A stretch of DNA of 64,000 nt, from contig PLZA01000074.1 of NCBI GenBank assembly GCA_003153505.1, positions 143,824 to 207,823 on the forward strand. Direction: 5' to 3'. The notes under the pieces are model-generated. The model did no database searches. It was not told the DNA's origin and was given only the letters and a program-made list of their open reading frames with translations. How positions within the stretch are numbered: position 1 is the first letter of the stretch; each line of letters opens with the position of its first letter. The position numbers were made by a program, and so were the translations under genes. Positions 44,077 through 52,522 of the stretch are shown here, one piece after another. Source of the DNA: Candidatus Dormiibacterota bacterium (GTDB lineage: Bacteria > Chloroflexota > Dormibacteria > Aeolococcales > Aeolococcaceae).

Positions 44077-46731
44077 TCATGCCCCGCACAATCGCTCGGC
44101 AGCCTGCTGGTGCATCTCGCGCGCCATCGCCTGAATGGACGCGGAATCCTGGCCGTCCACGTGGAGACCGCGAATCGTGTCGATGGTTGCCACGAAGTCA
44201 TCGATCGTCGATCGTGTGCTGCTCAGCAGCTGCGTTACCTGCACCGCGTTGGTCTCACCGAGCCACACGATCCCGATCTGCACGAGCTCGTTGCGCACCT
44301 CGTCGAAGTCCACGTATTGAGAGCCCACCGGCTCGTCGCGGTGGAAGAAGCCGGCCTCCACGTCACTCTCTGCAGCTGCCTCGTTCCCCACGCGGTCAGG
44401 GACCGCAACGGCGGCGGCCTGCAGTTCAGGCGCATCGGGATCGCCGGGTGACTCATCCGGTGAGCCCGCCGGCGTTCCAGCCGCATGAGGCTCCTCGTCA
44501 GGCTCCGCAAGCGGCCAGCTCCACGGACCGGGCGTCCTGACGATCGTCGACGGCTTGGTCATCACGTCGGGGTCATGGAGATCATCCGCCCCTTCGACGG
44601 CATCCGCGGGCTCGTCGGGTTCGGTCTCACCATGCACGACGTCGTCGAGCCACGATGTCGAGCGCCACGGGTCGGCAGCCACCTCCGGTGCCGCGTCAGG
44701 CGCGGTTTCGTCGAGGGAGTTGAACTCGAACGACTGACTGTGCTCGTCGCGATCCGCGGCGGGGTCTTCAGGAGCGTCCGTCGAGCCTTCATCGGCCCAC
44801 CCGGGAGCGACCCCGGGCTCCGACGCCGCCGGGGGTGCCGCTGCATCCTCACCCGCGGCCGACGTCGTGAATGCGAAGAACGGCTCGGTCGCGGCGGTGG
44901 CGCTTGCGCCGACCCAGGCGTCTACGGGCTGGTCATTCGTTTCAGCGACTGGCGGCTCGCCTTCGTCCGTTGCCGGCACATCGCCCGGTGCCGGAGACTC
45001 CTCGGAGATCGGAATGTCGGTTGGAGCCGCGTTTTCGTCAGCGACCGGCGCCTCCGCACCGGCTGCGGGCTCGTCAGCGGGCGGTGCGAGCGACCACGTT
45101 GGAAGAGCCTCGTCGTCCGGCCCTGACTCGGCATTGGCTGCAGTCTCATCGGTGGGCTGCGCAAGCGACCATGTTGGAACAGTCTCACCGGCCTGGCCTG
45201 CCTCGTCATCCGGGGGCGGCGGCGCGGCCGCAGTGTCTTGAGAGCGCTGCCACACAGGCTGCGGGTCGGCATTTGGCTGACGCACGCTCCAGCCCGCGAA
45301 CGCGGCTGCCTCTGAATCAGCGGATTGGATCGACGCATCGATGCTGGAAGCGGCCGCCTCCTCGGCGGCGTGGCGCTCGGCTCGAGATTTGCGGGATCGA
45401 CCGAATCCCCACCGCGACCGTTTCTGCTTGTGCTCGGGCTTCGCAGCCTCTGGCGCCGGAGGTGGTGGCGCGCCAGCGGCCGCGCCCGAGGCCTCCTCAT
45501 CGGGGGGCGGAGGAGGGGGTGCGAAATCCGCCTCCACAGGCGCGTCGGGCATCGTGGCTTCGAGCTCACTCGACTCGGTGGTGCCCGGGGCAGCGGTCAA
45601 ATCAGCGACCGGCCCGTCAGCGTCGACTTCTGCCACGAGCGGCTCCGCGGCGCCCGCTTCGACAGCGTCCGCCGTCGCAGACGGGGCAACAGGCTCGGCA
45701 CCGACCGGCTCCGGGCTTGCGACCTCGAAGTAGTCGCGCGCGCTCGCCGGCTGAGAGGACGCGTCGGCAGCCAGTGGGCGAGGCTTGCGCTCCATTACGG
45801 TCAGCCGCCCTCTGGCCTGGGAGAGGAGCGAGCGCAGCCGCTCCGGCGATGCGACCGCCGAGCGTTGGGTCTCCGAATAGACGGCGACGAGTCCACCGCG
45901 GCTGAAGAGCGCGATGCCGCGCACGGGGGCATCGATGACGAGCACCCGATCCAGGCCGTCGGCTCGGAACGCCGCCAGCATCGATGCGGGGTCCAGCCAC
46001 GAGAGCTCGACTCCGCTGACGGCCACCGGGAGACGCCAGAGCATCGTCAACGCCTCGGCCACCCGTGGGTCGTCGAGCGCGTAGCCGGCAAGCGAGCCCT
46101 TGGTCGCCCCGAGCAGGGCCAGGCCGGCGCTCTCGCCGCGGGCGTGGTCGTCGGCATCGATCCAGACCGCGTCGATGAGGTCCCCGCCGCTCACCACCGC
46201 CGCAGCGCGCAGTTTTGCGCCGGTCAGGATGAGGATCGACGGCGGGAGATCGGCCAGGCGATCGGAGAGATGCACCTCATCGGGCGAGGTCTCGATCCAG
46301 AGCGGGCGTCCGCCGGGCATCAGAGGGAAGTCCGCGAGCCCGAAGGGCAGGTCGGGTGAGTCGTCGACCGCACTCCACCACTCCGGACTTTCCTCGGTGA
46401 CCGGGTCATCAGCGTACGAGCCGGCCAGGCGTACGAAGGGTCCGGCGAGTTCGTCGATGGTGATCGACAGCGTCTCGTGCGGGGACATCGCGCGCCGCCA
46501 GTCGGAGACGGTGAAGACCCTCGGGAGTGCGGCAAGCAACGCGTCGATCGCTGCTTCCCCTTCGATCTGTGCTTGATCCGTTTCGAACACAGCGTGGCTC
46601 GGCCGTCCGAACACGAGGTAGAGCGTCGCCTTGGCGCCATCCCAGGAAATGTCGAACGCGCCACTCAGATAATCATCTTTGGCGCTGGCAAGCTGTCGCA
46701 GTAGCTTGACATGGGGCGCCGCGGTGGCCAT
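44077..46731 (-). CDS. Large acidic protein, DUF4388-like N-terminus, disordered middle
   Basis: About 884 residues from ATG 46731; an earlier ATG (46770) would overlap the divergent gene. The N-terminus ('LLRQLASAKDDYLSGAFDISWDGAKATLYLVFGRPSHAVFE') is like DUF4388/PatA-type domains found in two-component and gliding proteins. A 300-residue conserved region follows, then about 400 residues of acidic Ala/Pro/Glu sequence with repeated WSLxxP-like motifs. A folded C-terminus ends 'ASIQAMAREMHQQAAERLCGA'. It sits next to ParA-like genes. The function is unknown. Confidence 0.65.
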   Translation of the reverse strand: MATAAPHVKLLRQLASAKDDYLSGAFDISWDGAKATLYLVFGRPSHAVFETDQAQIEGEAAIDALLAALPRVFTVSDWRRAMSPHETLSITIDELAGPFVRLAGSYADDPVTEESPEWWSAVDDSPDLPFGLADFPLMPGGRPLWIETSPDEVHLSDRLADLPPSILILTGAKLRAAAVVSGGDLIDAVWIDADDHARGESAGLALLGATKGSLAGYALDDPRVAEALTMLWRLPVAVSGVELSWLDPASMLAAFRADGLDRVLVIDAPVRGIALFSRGGLVAVYSETQRSAVASPERLRSLLSQARGRLTVMERKPRPLAADASSQPASARDYFEVASPEPVGAEPVAPSATADAVEAGAAEPLVAEVDADGPVADLTAAPGTTESSELEATMPDAPVEADFAPPPPPPDEEASGAAAGAPPPPAPEAAKPEHKQKRSRWGFGRSRKSRAERHAAEEAAASSIDASIQSADSEAAAFAGWSVRQPNADPQPVWQRSQDTAAAPPPPDDEAGQAGETVPTWSLAQPTDETAANAESGPDDEALPTWSLAPPADEPAAGAEAPVADENAAPTDIPISEESPAPGDVPATDEGEPPVAETNDQPVDAWVGASATAATEPFFAFTTSAAGEDAAAPPAASEPGVAPGWADEGSTDAPEDPAADRDEHSQSFEFNSLDETAPDAAPEVAADPWRSTSWLDDVVHGETEPDEPADAVEGADDLHDPDVMTKPSTIVRTPGPWSWPLAEPDEEPHAAGTPAGSPDESPGDPDAPELQAAAVAVPDRVGNEAAAESDVEAGFFHRDEPVGSQYVDFDEVRNELVQIGIVWLGETNAVQVTQLLSSTRSTIDDFVATIDTIRGLHVDGQDSASIQAMAREMHQQAAERLCGA
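45074..45293 (-). repeat. Recurring WSLxxP motifs in the acidic protein
   Basis: In the disordered region, 'WSVRQP', 'WSLAQP' and 'WSLAPP' occur at similar spacing, separated by acidic linkers; a related 'WPLAEP' lies further along. They may be short linear binding motifs, possibly for a partner in this cluster. Confidence 0.5.
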
Positions 46732-46750
46732 GTGCGGATATTCTACGGAC

Positions 46751-47533
46751 GTGCCTGCAGAAGTCATCACGATTGCGTCGCTAAAGGGTGGTGTCGGAAA
46801 GACAACCAGCAGCTATGCGCTGTGCGCGGCGGCTGCCGCTGCTGGTCTCAAAGTCATCGCGATCGACCTCGATCCGACGGGCGGATTGAGCAATGCTCTG
46901 GAGCGGGCCAAACGCAGCGTTACGGTCATTGACGTCCTCCACGGGCGGGTCACTTTGCGAGATGCGTTGATCGATCATCCTCTCGGAATCCGCACCGTGG
47001 TGTCACATCGCAGCCTCAATGACGAGTCACCTTCGAAAGAGCAGCTCGACGAGATGCTCGCCGACGTTCGTGACGACTGCGACATCATCCTGCTGGACAC
47101 GCACCCCCACGAACCTTCCCTGGTCGGACCGATGGGGGCTGCGGACCGGATCGTCATCCCGACCGCGCTCGACATCCTCTCGTTGCGGGCCGCAGCCCTG
47201 ACCGTGGGACTGGCACAGCAGATCGACGTGCTCGACCGGATTCGGGGCATCGTTGTCACGAACGCGAAACGGCCCCTCTCGCGGATCACCGATTCGCTCC
47301 TCAACGGGCTGACCCTCAGCGGCCTGGCGTTCGAGACCGTGCTCTGGTATTCGCCTGGCTGGGTCGTGGCCACCTCGGGTCGCGGCGAGCTGCCGGACCC
47401 CGAGCTGCTCACCGAGAGCAAGCTGCTCCTCCGCGAGGTGGCGACCCGCCCTTCGCCCACCGAGGCGCTGCGTCAGTTCGTGGGTATGGCGCAGGGGAGG
47501 CGGCCGAAACCTGCGGGGGCGGTCACTCCCTGA
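46751..47533 (+). CDS. ParA/MinD-like ATPase
   Basis: About 260 residues from GTG 46751. Deviant Walker A '[13 protein letters not shown]', 'IDLDPTGGLSNAL' and 'CDIILLDTHPHEPSLV' are present, as in ParA/MinD. It is divergent from the acidic DUF4388-like protein with only 19 bp between the starts. It overlaps the coiled-coil gene by 11 bp at its 3' end. It probably dimerises on ATP and binds DNA or membrane; which, is unknown. Confidence 0.85.
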   Translation: MPAEVITIASLKGGVGKTTSSYALCAAAAAAGLKVIAIDLDPTGGLSNALERAKRSVTVIDVLHGRVTLRDALIDHPLGIRTVVSHRSLNDESPSKEQLDEMLADVRDDCDIILLDTHPHEPSLVGPMGAADRIVIPTALDILSLRAAALTVGLAQQIDVLDRIRGIVVTNAKRPLSRITDSLLNGLTLSGLAFETVLWYSPGWVVATSGRGELPDPELLTESKLLLREVATRPSPTEALRQFVGMAQGRRPKPAGAVTP

Positions 47534-48050
47534 TCCGCTGCCACCAACTCTTGCGACGCGGCTTCGGGGGCGAGGTTCTGGGGGAGGCCGCTCCCCGCTG
47601 ACTCGGGATGCCGCTGACTGCTGGCGGCACGGGCGAGGCAGGCCGAGCGGCGGGCGCCGGGGAGACGGGCACCTTCTGCGGCGACGCGGCCTCCGGATGC
47701 ACGTCGGGTTGCGGCCGGGATCGTTCCTCGGCAAGGGCTCGCTCGGCAGCCTCGCGAGCGGCCTCGGCCGCGGCTCGAGCCGACTCCGCCGCCATCCGCG
47801 CCTGCTCGGCGAGGTCGATGCGCCGGAGCAGTGCCGTCCGTTCGTCCTCGAGCGTCGACACCCGTTGGGTGAGGGTCGCGATCTCCTCGAGGTAGGCCGG
47901 CGCGGCGGCGACCATCGGAAGGGTCGCGTCGTCCTCCTCGGGATCCTGCACGCCGGATTTCAGGCTGGCGGCTTGCCGGTCGACGAGTGCATCCAGGAAC
48001 GCCCATTGCTGGCGGAGCTCCTCCTCGGAGTGGCGGGGGACAGCGCTCAC
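47523..48050 (-). CDS. Coiled-coil protein
   Basis: 175 residues. An N-terminal segment ('PRHSEEELRQQWAFLDALVD') precedes a long coiled coil ('LEEIATLTQRVSTLEDERTALLRRIDLAEQARMAAE'), an Ala/Glu-rich stretch and a Pro-rich linker, ending in the basic 'PKPRRKSWWQRIRE'. The tail could bind membrane or nucleic acid. It overlaps the parB-like gene by 4 bp, so it is the third gene in a parA-parB operon. Confidence 0.65.
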   Translation of the reverse strand: MSAVPRHSEEELRQQWAFLDALVDRQAASLKSGVQDPEEDDATLPMVAAAPAYLEEIATLTQRVSTLEDERTALLRRIDLAEQARMAAESARAAAEAAREAAERALAEERSRPQPDVHPEAASPQKVPVSPAPAARPASPVPPAVSGIPSQRGAASPRTSPPKPRRKSWWQRIRE

Positions 48051-48724
48051 CGCACCAGAGCGACCAGGCTCACACCGTCGAGGGCGGTGAGCGCGGCGGT
48101 CAGCGCCTCCGGCGCCATCGAGGGGAGAACCTCGGCGTGGGGGAGTTCAAATGCGATGTCCGCGGCAAAACGACGCGGCCGCGAAAGCGGATCGGCGCGG
48201 AGCACGAATGCCGGCGCGTTTGCCTGCGCAGCCGGTTGCGCGGCCGTGAGCGTCGGCTGGTCCGCCAGGACGCGGGTCTCCTCCTGGGTGAAGCCGGCAG
48301 CCAGCAGGCGCTCGCTGAGCGCCGTCCGGTCACCCGTGTGCTGGCGGCGCTCGACGGTTGTCCAGGCAGCGACGAGGAGCGCCTCGCGCTCGGAGAGCTC
48401 GCGCACGATGGCGGGGATGTGCGACTGCCCGAGGTCGCGGGCGGCACGGAGGCGTCGCGAGCCGCAGACCACCTCGAACCGGTCGGCGCCCCGGCGGCGG
48501 AGGAGCAGCGGTTCGATGATCCCGCGCGATGCGATGCTCGCCCGGAGCGCCGCGAGCGTGGCAGCGTCGACGTCGCTTCCCGGCCACCAGGGTCGGTCGT
48601 GCACCGCCGCGATCGCGATGCGCTCGACGCGTGATTCCGACGTCGGAGCCAGCCAGCGCGCCATCGGTCCGGAGAGCGAGGGTCCGTTGGCTGGCTGCGC
48701 GGAACGCTCGCCGATCTCAGACAT
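48047..48724 (-). CDS. ParB-like nuclease/CTPase-domain protein
   Basis: About 225 residues from ATG 48724. The ParB N-terminal region is clear: '[34 protein letters not shown]' and '[17 protein letters not shown]' pattern (here '[17 protein letters not shown]'), then '[19 protein letters not shown]'. The conserved 'GERRxRA' motif appears as 'GSRRLRA'. The helix-turn-helix is less evident, and the 'ENLQRE' motif is missing. It overlaps the parA gene by 8 bp. It probably works with that ATPase, but may not bind parS-type sites. Confidence 0.7.
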   Translation of the reverse strand: MSEIGERSAQPANGPSLSGPMARWLAPTSESRVERIAIAAVHDRPWWPGSDVDAATLAALRASIASRGIIEPLLLRRRGADRFEVVCGSRRLRAARDLGQSHIPAIVRELSEREALLVAAWTTVERRQHTGDRTALSERLLAAGFTQEETRVLADQPTLTAAQPAAQANAPAFVLRADPLSRPRRFAADIAFELPHAEVLPSMAPEALTAALTALDGVSLVALVR

Positions 48725-49514
48725 CGGCCGGCACCTCGTCGCCGATGATCTCGCCCGCGAGCTCGCGGTATGCGGCCGCCGCCTTGGACGAGGATGCGTA
48801 CGCGGTGATCGGTATCCCGGCAAGCGAGGTCTCCTGGAGCTTCACCGTCGGCGTGATCACGGTCGCGAACACCCGGATGTTGGCAAGCTCGCATAGCCCG
48901 TCAAGGAGCTGACGGCTGAAGCGGGTGCGCAGGTTGACGAAGGTGGGCACGATCCCGAGGATGGCGAGGTCCGGGTTGAGCCGCCCCCGCACCAGATGGA
49001 CGGTGCGGAGCACCTCCTTCAGGCCACGGATGGCGAACCCCGACATCTGCACCGGGATCAGCACCTCCCCGGCCGCGGCGAGCGCGCTGATGGTCTGGAA
49101 GCCGAAGCTGGGCGGGGTGTCGAAGAGCACGTAGTCGAAGGAGGCGCGAGCGCCGTCGCGGCGGAGCGCGTCGCGGCGGAGCGCGTCGCGGAGCACCAGC
49201 TCTCTGTCGATCGAGGATGCCAGCTCGCCTTCCACAGCCGACAGGTCCGGCGACGCCGGCAGCACCCAGAGGTTCGGCCAGTTCGTCTCGGTGATGGCCG
49301 CGCTCGCGTCGACGTGGCCGCCGATCACCGAGGCGACGCCGGGTCGCTCGTCGTACGGGTCGAGGCCGACGCCGCTGGTTAGGTTCGATTGCGGGTCGCA
49401 ATCGACGAGGAGCACGCGCTTATCTCGCTCGGCGAGCGCGGCGCCGAGGTTGATGACGGTCGTGGTCTTGCCCACGCCGCCCTTGCCGGAAACGCATGCG
49501 ATGGATACGGTCAC
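48717..49514 (-). CDS. parA: ParA-type chromosome/plasmid partition ATPase
   Basis: About 265 residues from GTG 49514. Deviant Walker A '[19 protein letters not shown]', '[18 protein letters not shown]' and '[14 protein letters not shown]' fit ParA. The C-terminus '[21 protein letters not shown]' is also typical. An internal '[14 protein letters not shown]'-like tandem arises from a 15-bp repeat. It is followed by parB-like and coiled-coil genes. Whether it partitions the chromosome or positions a cellular cargo such as the Tad machine is unknown. Confidence 0.85.
   Translation of the reverse strand: MTVSIACVSGKGGVGKTTTVINLGAALAERDKRVLLVDCDPQSNLTSGVGLDPYDERPGVASVIGGHVDASAAITETNWPNLWVLPASPDLSAVEGELASSIDRELVLRDALRRDALRRDGARASFDYVLFDTPPSFGFQTISALAAAGEVLIPVQMSGFAIRGLKEVLRTVHLVRGRLNPDLAILGIVPTFVNLRTRFSRQLLDGLCELANIRVFATVITPTVKLQETSLAGIPITAYASSSKAAAAYRELAGEIIGDEVPADV
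49153..49194 (-). repeat. 15-bp tandem repeat within parA
   Basis: Forward-strand unit GCGTCGCGGCGGAGC is present about 2.8 times (first base of copy one differs; the last copy lacks 3 bp). It is in frame and encodes the repeated LRRDA peptide of the parA product. Confidence 0.85.
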
Positions 49515-49663
49515 CTGTAACCTGCACGATAGTCTGCACTGCCACTCGATAGCCAACGCGGATCGAGGGGGGAGAAGGCTCCGAGGAGACGATGGCGGTC
49601 TGTCACCTCGGCGTCACGCGCGGTCCGAGGCCATCGCGCAGAACGCGTCAATACTTGCAAACG

Positions 49664-50035
49664 ATGATGAATGCACAGAGTGCAGGGCATCACGGAGAGG
49701 TGGAACGTTTCCAGTTGCGGCGGGGGGAGATGTATCGAATCTCGTACACCGTGAGAACTCCGCAGCAGCGGCGAGTCACCCGGAGCCTCGCGGTCTACGC
49801 GGGCGCTTCGAAACGTCGGCTGTGGGACGGCCGCGAAGCGGTGTGCTTCGAGTTCCAGCGGCCCCACGGACGGCCACTCTCACTGCTTCGCGGTCAGATC
49901 GTGGAGGCGCGTCCCGCCACGTTGAATGACCGCGGCCAGCTCGTGCTCGTCGATGATGCTGGTCAGCGGCGACCGCAGGCGCGCAGCCTCTCCACGCGAA
50001 GCCGGTTGTCGCCACCGCCGTGGTCAGCTGGCTAG
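49664..50035 (+). CDS. Hypothetical small protein
   Basis: About 123 residues from ATG 49664; the ORF-track start at 49592 is less likely. A compact beta-rich domain is suggested by 'RGEMYRISYTVRTPQQRRVTRSLAVYAG' and 'AVCFEFQRPHGRPLSLL'. No family recognised. It is divergent from parA and convergent with the response regulator, overlapping by 12 bp. Confidence 0.5.
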   Translation: MMNAQSAGHHGEVERFQLRRGEMYRISYTVRTPQQRRVTRSLAVYAGASKRRLWDGREAVCFEFQRPHGRPLSLLRGQIVEARPATLNDRGQLVLVDDAGQRRPQARSLSTRSRLSPPPWSAG

Positions 50036-50836
50036 GCCGGTCTCGTCGCTCCCGGTCGCGCTGCGCGACAGTCGCTCATTGAGACCACGCCGCTCGAATC
50101 GGTAGCCGATGCCCGGCACGGCGTGAATGTATGTCGGTCGCGGACCTGTCGGCTCGATCTTGCGTCGGAGGCGGTACACGTGGGCGTCCACGCTGCGGAG
50201 GTCGAGGTCGGCGCCCTGGCCCCAGACCTTCTGGATCATCTCGGATCGCGAGATCACCCGTCCGGGCGAGGCCGAGAGAAGGGCGAGCAGGTCGAACTCG
50301 GTCGGTGTGAGGTTGACCGACTCCCCGTCGCGGAGCACCTCATGACGGCCGATATCGACGATCAGGCCGGGGAACTTCAATCGGCCGGGGCGCACCTGTG
50401 ACTGCGTGGTCCGCTGGCGGCGCAGCTTGGCGTTGACGCGCGCCGCGAGCTCGCGGATCTCGAACGGTTTGGCGATGTAGTCGTCAGCACCGATCTCGAG
50501 CGCGACGACGACATCGACGGTGTCGGTGCTCGCCGACAGGATGATGATCGGCACCTCGACGCCGGCCCCCCGAAGGCGTCGGCACACGTCGAGCCCGGGC
50601 ATGCCGGGCAGGCTCAGGTCGAGGAGGATGAGGTCGACATCGCTCTGCTCGGCGAGGCGCAGGCCCTCGGCGCCGTCCTCGGCGAACTGGAGGCCGAACC
50701 CGTGCTGCTGCGCGACGGTGGAGAGGATGTCCCGCATGGCAGGGTCGTCGTCGATGACGAGCACCGTCGCCTCGGCCGGCGCGCGGACGACGCCGTGACC
50801 CAGGGGCGCGAGGATCGATTCCGTGAATGTTGTCAT
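50024..50836 (-). CDS. OmpR-family response regulator
   Basis: About 270 residues from ATG 50836, preceded by GAGGAA. The receiver has 'VIDDDPAMRD', phospho-acceptor in 'LILLDLSLPG' and Lys in 'IAKPFE'. The winged-helix output domain ends in 'DAHVYRLRRKIE' and 'AVPGIGYRFE'. It lies 139 bp downstream of the histidine kinase on the same strand and is probably its partner. Confidence 0.9.
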   Translation of the reverse strand: MTTFTESILAPLGHGVVRAPAEATVLVIDDDPAMRDILSTVAQQHGFGLQFAEDGAEGLRLAEQSDVDLILLDLSLPGMPGLDVCRRLRGAGVEVPIIILSASTDTVDVVVALEIGADDYIAKPFEIRELAARVNAKLRRQRTTQSQVRPGRLKFPGLIVDIGRHEVLRDGESVNLTPTEFDLLALLSASPGRVISRSEMIQKVWGQGADLDLRSVDAHVYRLRRKIEPTGPRPTYIHAVPGIGYRFERRGLNERLSRSATGSDETGLAS

Positions 50837-50975
50837 CGGTTCCTCAAGTTGGATCGACCGCACCAAACGTGCCCATTGGCGCAACGTAGCACCGCGGTCG
50901 TGGCGGGTCTGTCGTGGTTACCGACGCGTTGCCCGCTTTTACGCAACTGCAACCGCAGACGCAGGGCGACGTCCA

Positions 50976-52361
50976 TCAGACGTGCACCGGGAGCGCCACG
51001 ACAAACGTGTTGCCGCGCGCGCGTGAATTGTCGATCCAGATCCTGCCTCCCATCCGCTCGACCAGCTGCCGCGCGAGATAGAGACCGACCCCGAATCCGC
51101 CACGCTGGCGGAGCAGCGGGGACTCGACCTGGTAGAAGGACGCGAAAACGCGGTCGACGTCGCTGTCGGGAATCCGGCGGCCGTTGTCGCGAACCTCGAC
51201 GTGCACCTTGTTGACTGCTCGGTAGGTGGTCACGCGCACCGGCTCCGAATCGGGTGAGAACTTCAGGGCGTTGTCGATGAGGCAGGCGACGACCAGCGCG
51301 AGGCGCTCATGATCGGCCAGCACGCGCTGCGCGTCCGGCGCAACCGTGATCGCAAAGCGGTCGTGGTCAGCCGATTCCACGAAGCGCGCGATGACTTCGC
51401 GGAAGACATTCTCGAGGTCCACGGCCGCGGTCTTGAGGCGGATCTCACCGGACTCGAGCTGGGCGATGCAGAGCAGATTGTCGGTGAGACGCGCCAGGTG
51501 CTCGGCTTCGAGACGCAACTCATGGAGGCCCTCGTCACGCGCATCCTGCGGCAGACGGTCGCCGGCGTCGTGCATGAGCGTGAGCCACGCCTTGATCTTG
51601 GTCAATGGTGTCCGCAACTCGTGCGATGCCAGCATCATGAACTCGCTCTTGATGCGGTCGACCTCGCGCAACTCGGCGAATGCCGCGTGCTCCAGCTCGA
51701 TGGACCGGCGCACCTGGGCGTCGCGCTCACCGACGAGCTCGCGACTGAGCAGGTTGCTGCTCAGGGCGACGACGAAGAGCAGGAACAGGCGCGACACCAG
51801 CGCGTCGATCAGGGCGACGTCGAGATGGTGATTGGCGACGTAGAAGCCGACCACGAAATACGCCGCCCCGGCGACGAAGGCGCAGGCCATGCTGCCCACG
51901 AGCCCGAAGCGGAGGCTGCTGGCGATCACCACGATGAAGAAGGTGACCGCGAGGTCGGAGTTGTACCCGCCGGTGAGATAGACGAGCCCGCTCGCGACCG
52001 CGAGGTCGAGCACGATCGTCGCCACCTGGAGGCGCCGGCCGGGGATCCGGTTTGCGAGCAGCATCACCGTTGCCGCGAGGTTGAACACGCCCCAGGCGCC
52101 GAGCACGAGGTTGACCGCGGCGGTCGACTGGCCGGTGGCGAGCCCGGGGAAGTTGTTGGCGACGGCCGCGAAGATCAGTACCATCCAGCGGCTCAGCTCG
52201 ATGGTTCGTTCGACACCCGCTCTTCGGTCCCGGGCCGGCATCGCCGTCGACTCACTGCGGGGCCGCTTGGTCGGCAGGCGACCGGCCGGACGATCCGCGG
52301 AGTTGGTCATCGGACGTGCGGGAGCGGACTGTGTGAGCTCCCGGCTCACGGCTTCAGCCAT
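50976..52361 (-). CDS. Membrane histidine kinase
   Basis: 461 residues. Six membrane helices (about 60-210) form a sensor like the MASE/5TM types. The H-box is 'MLASHELRTPLTKI', the N-box 'LIDNALKFSP' and the G-box 'GFGVGLYLARQLVERMGG'. The signal is unknown. It is upstream of the OmpR-type regulator and divergent from the TPR gene. Confidence 0.9.
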   Translation of the reverse strand: MAEAVSRELTQSAPARPMTNSADRPAGRLPTKRPRSESTAMPARDRRAGVERTIELSRWMVLIFAAVANNFPGLATGQSTAAVNLVLGAWGVFNLAATVMLLANRIPGRRLQVATIVLDLAVASGLVYLTGGYNSDLAVTFFIVVIASSLRFGLVGSMACAFVAGAAYFVVGFYVANHHLDVALIDALVSRLFLLFVVALSSNLLSRELVGERDAQVRRSIELEHAAFAELREVDRIKSEFMMLASHELRTPLTKIKAWLTLMHDAGDRLPQDARDEGLHELRLEAEHLARLTDNLLCIAQLESGEIRLKTAAVDLENVFREVIARFVESADHDRFAITVAPDAQRVLADHERLALVVACLIDNALKFSPDSEPVRVTTYRAVNKVHVEVRDNGRRIPDSDVDRVFASFYQVESPLLRQRGGFGVGLYLARQLVERMGGRIWIDNSRARGNTFVVALPVHV

Positions 52362-52522
52362 ACAGGTCAGGCACGCACGGACGGTTGCGGATGGCCTCGC
52401 TCACTCTGGTGAGCCTAGCGGCGCTTCACGTTTGCCAGACGAAGGTCTCGTAACGATGCCGCACCACCCACTGTTACAGGCGAACGCATGCATGCCTCGG
52501 TCCTGGAAACTTCAGGTCAGCC

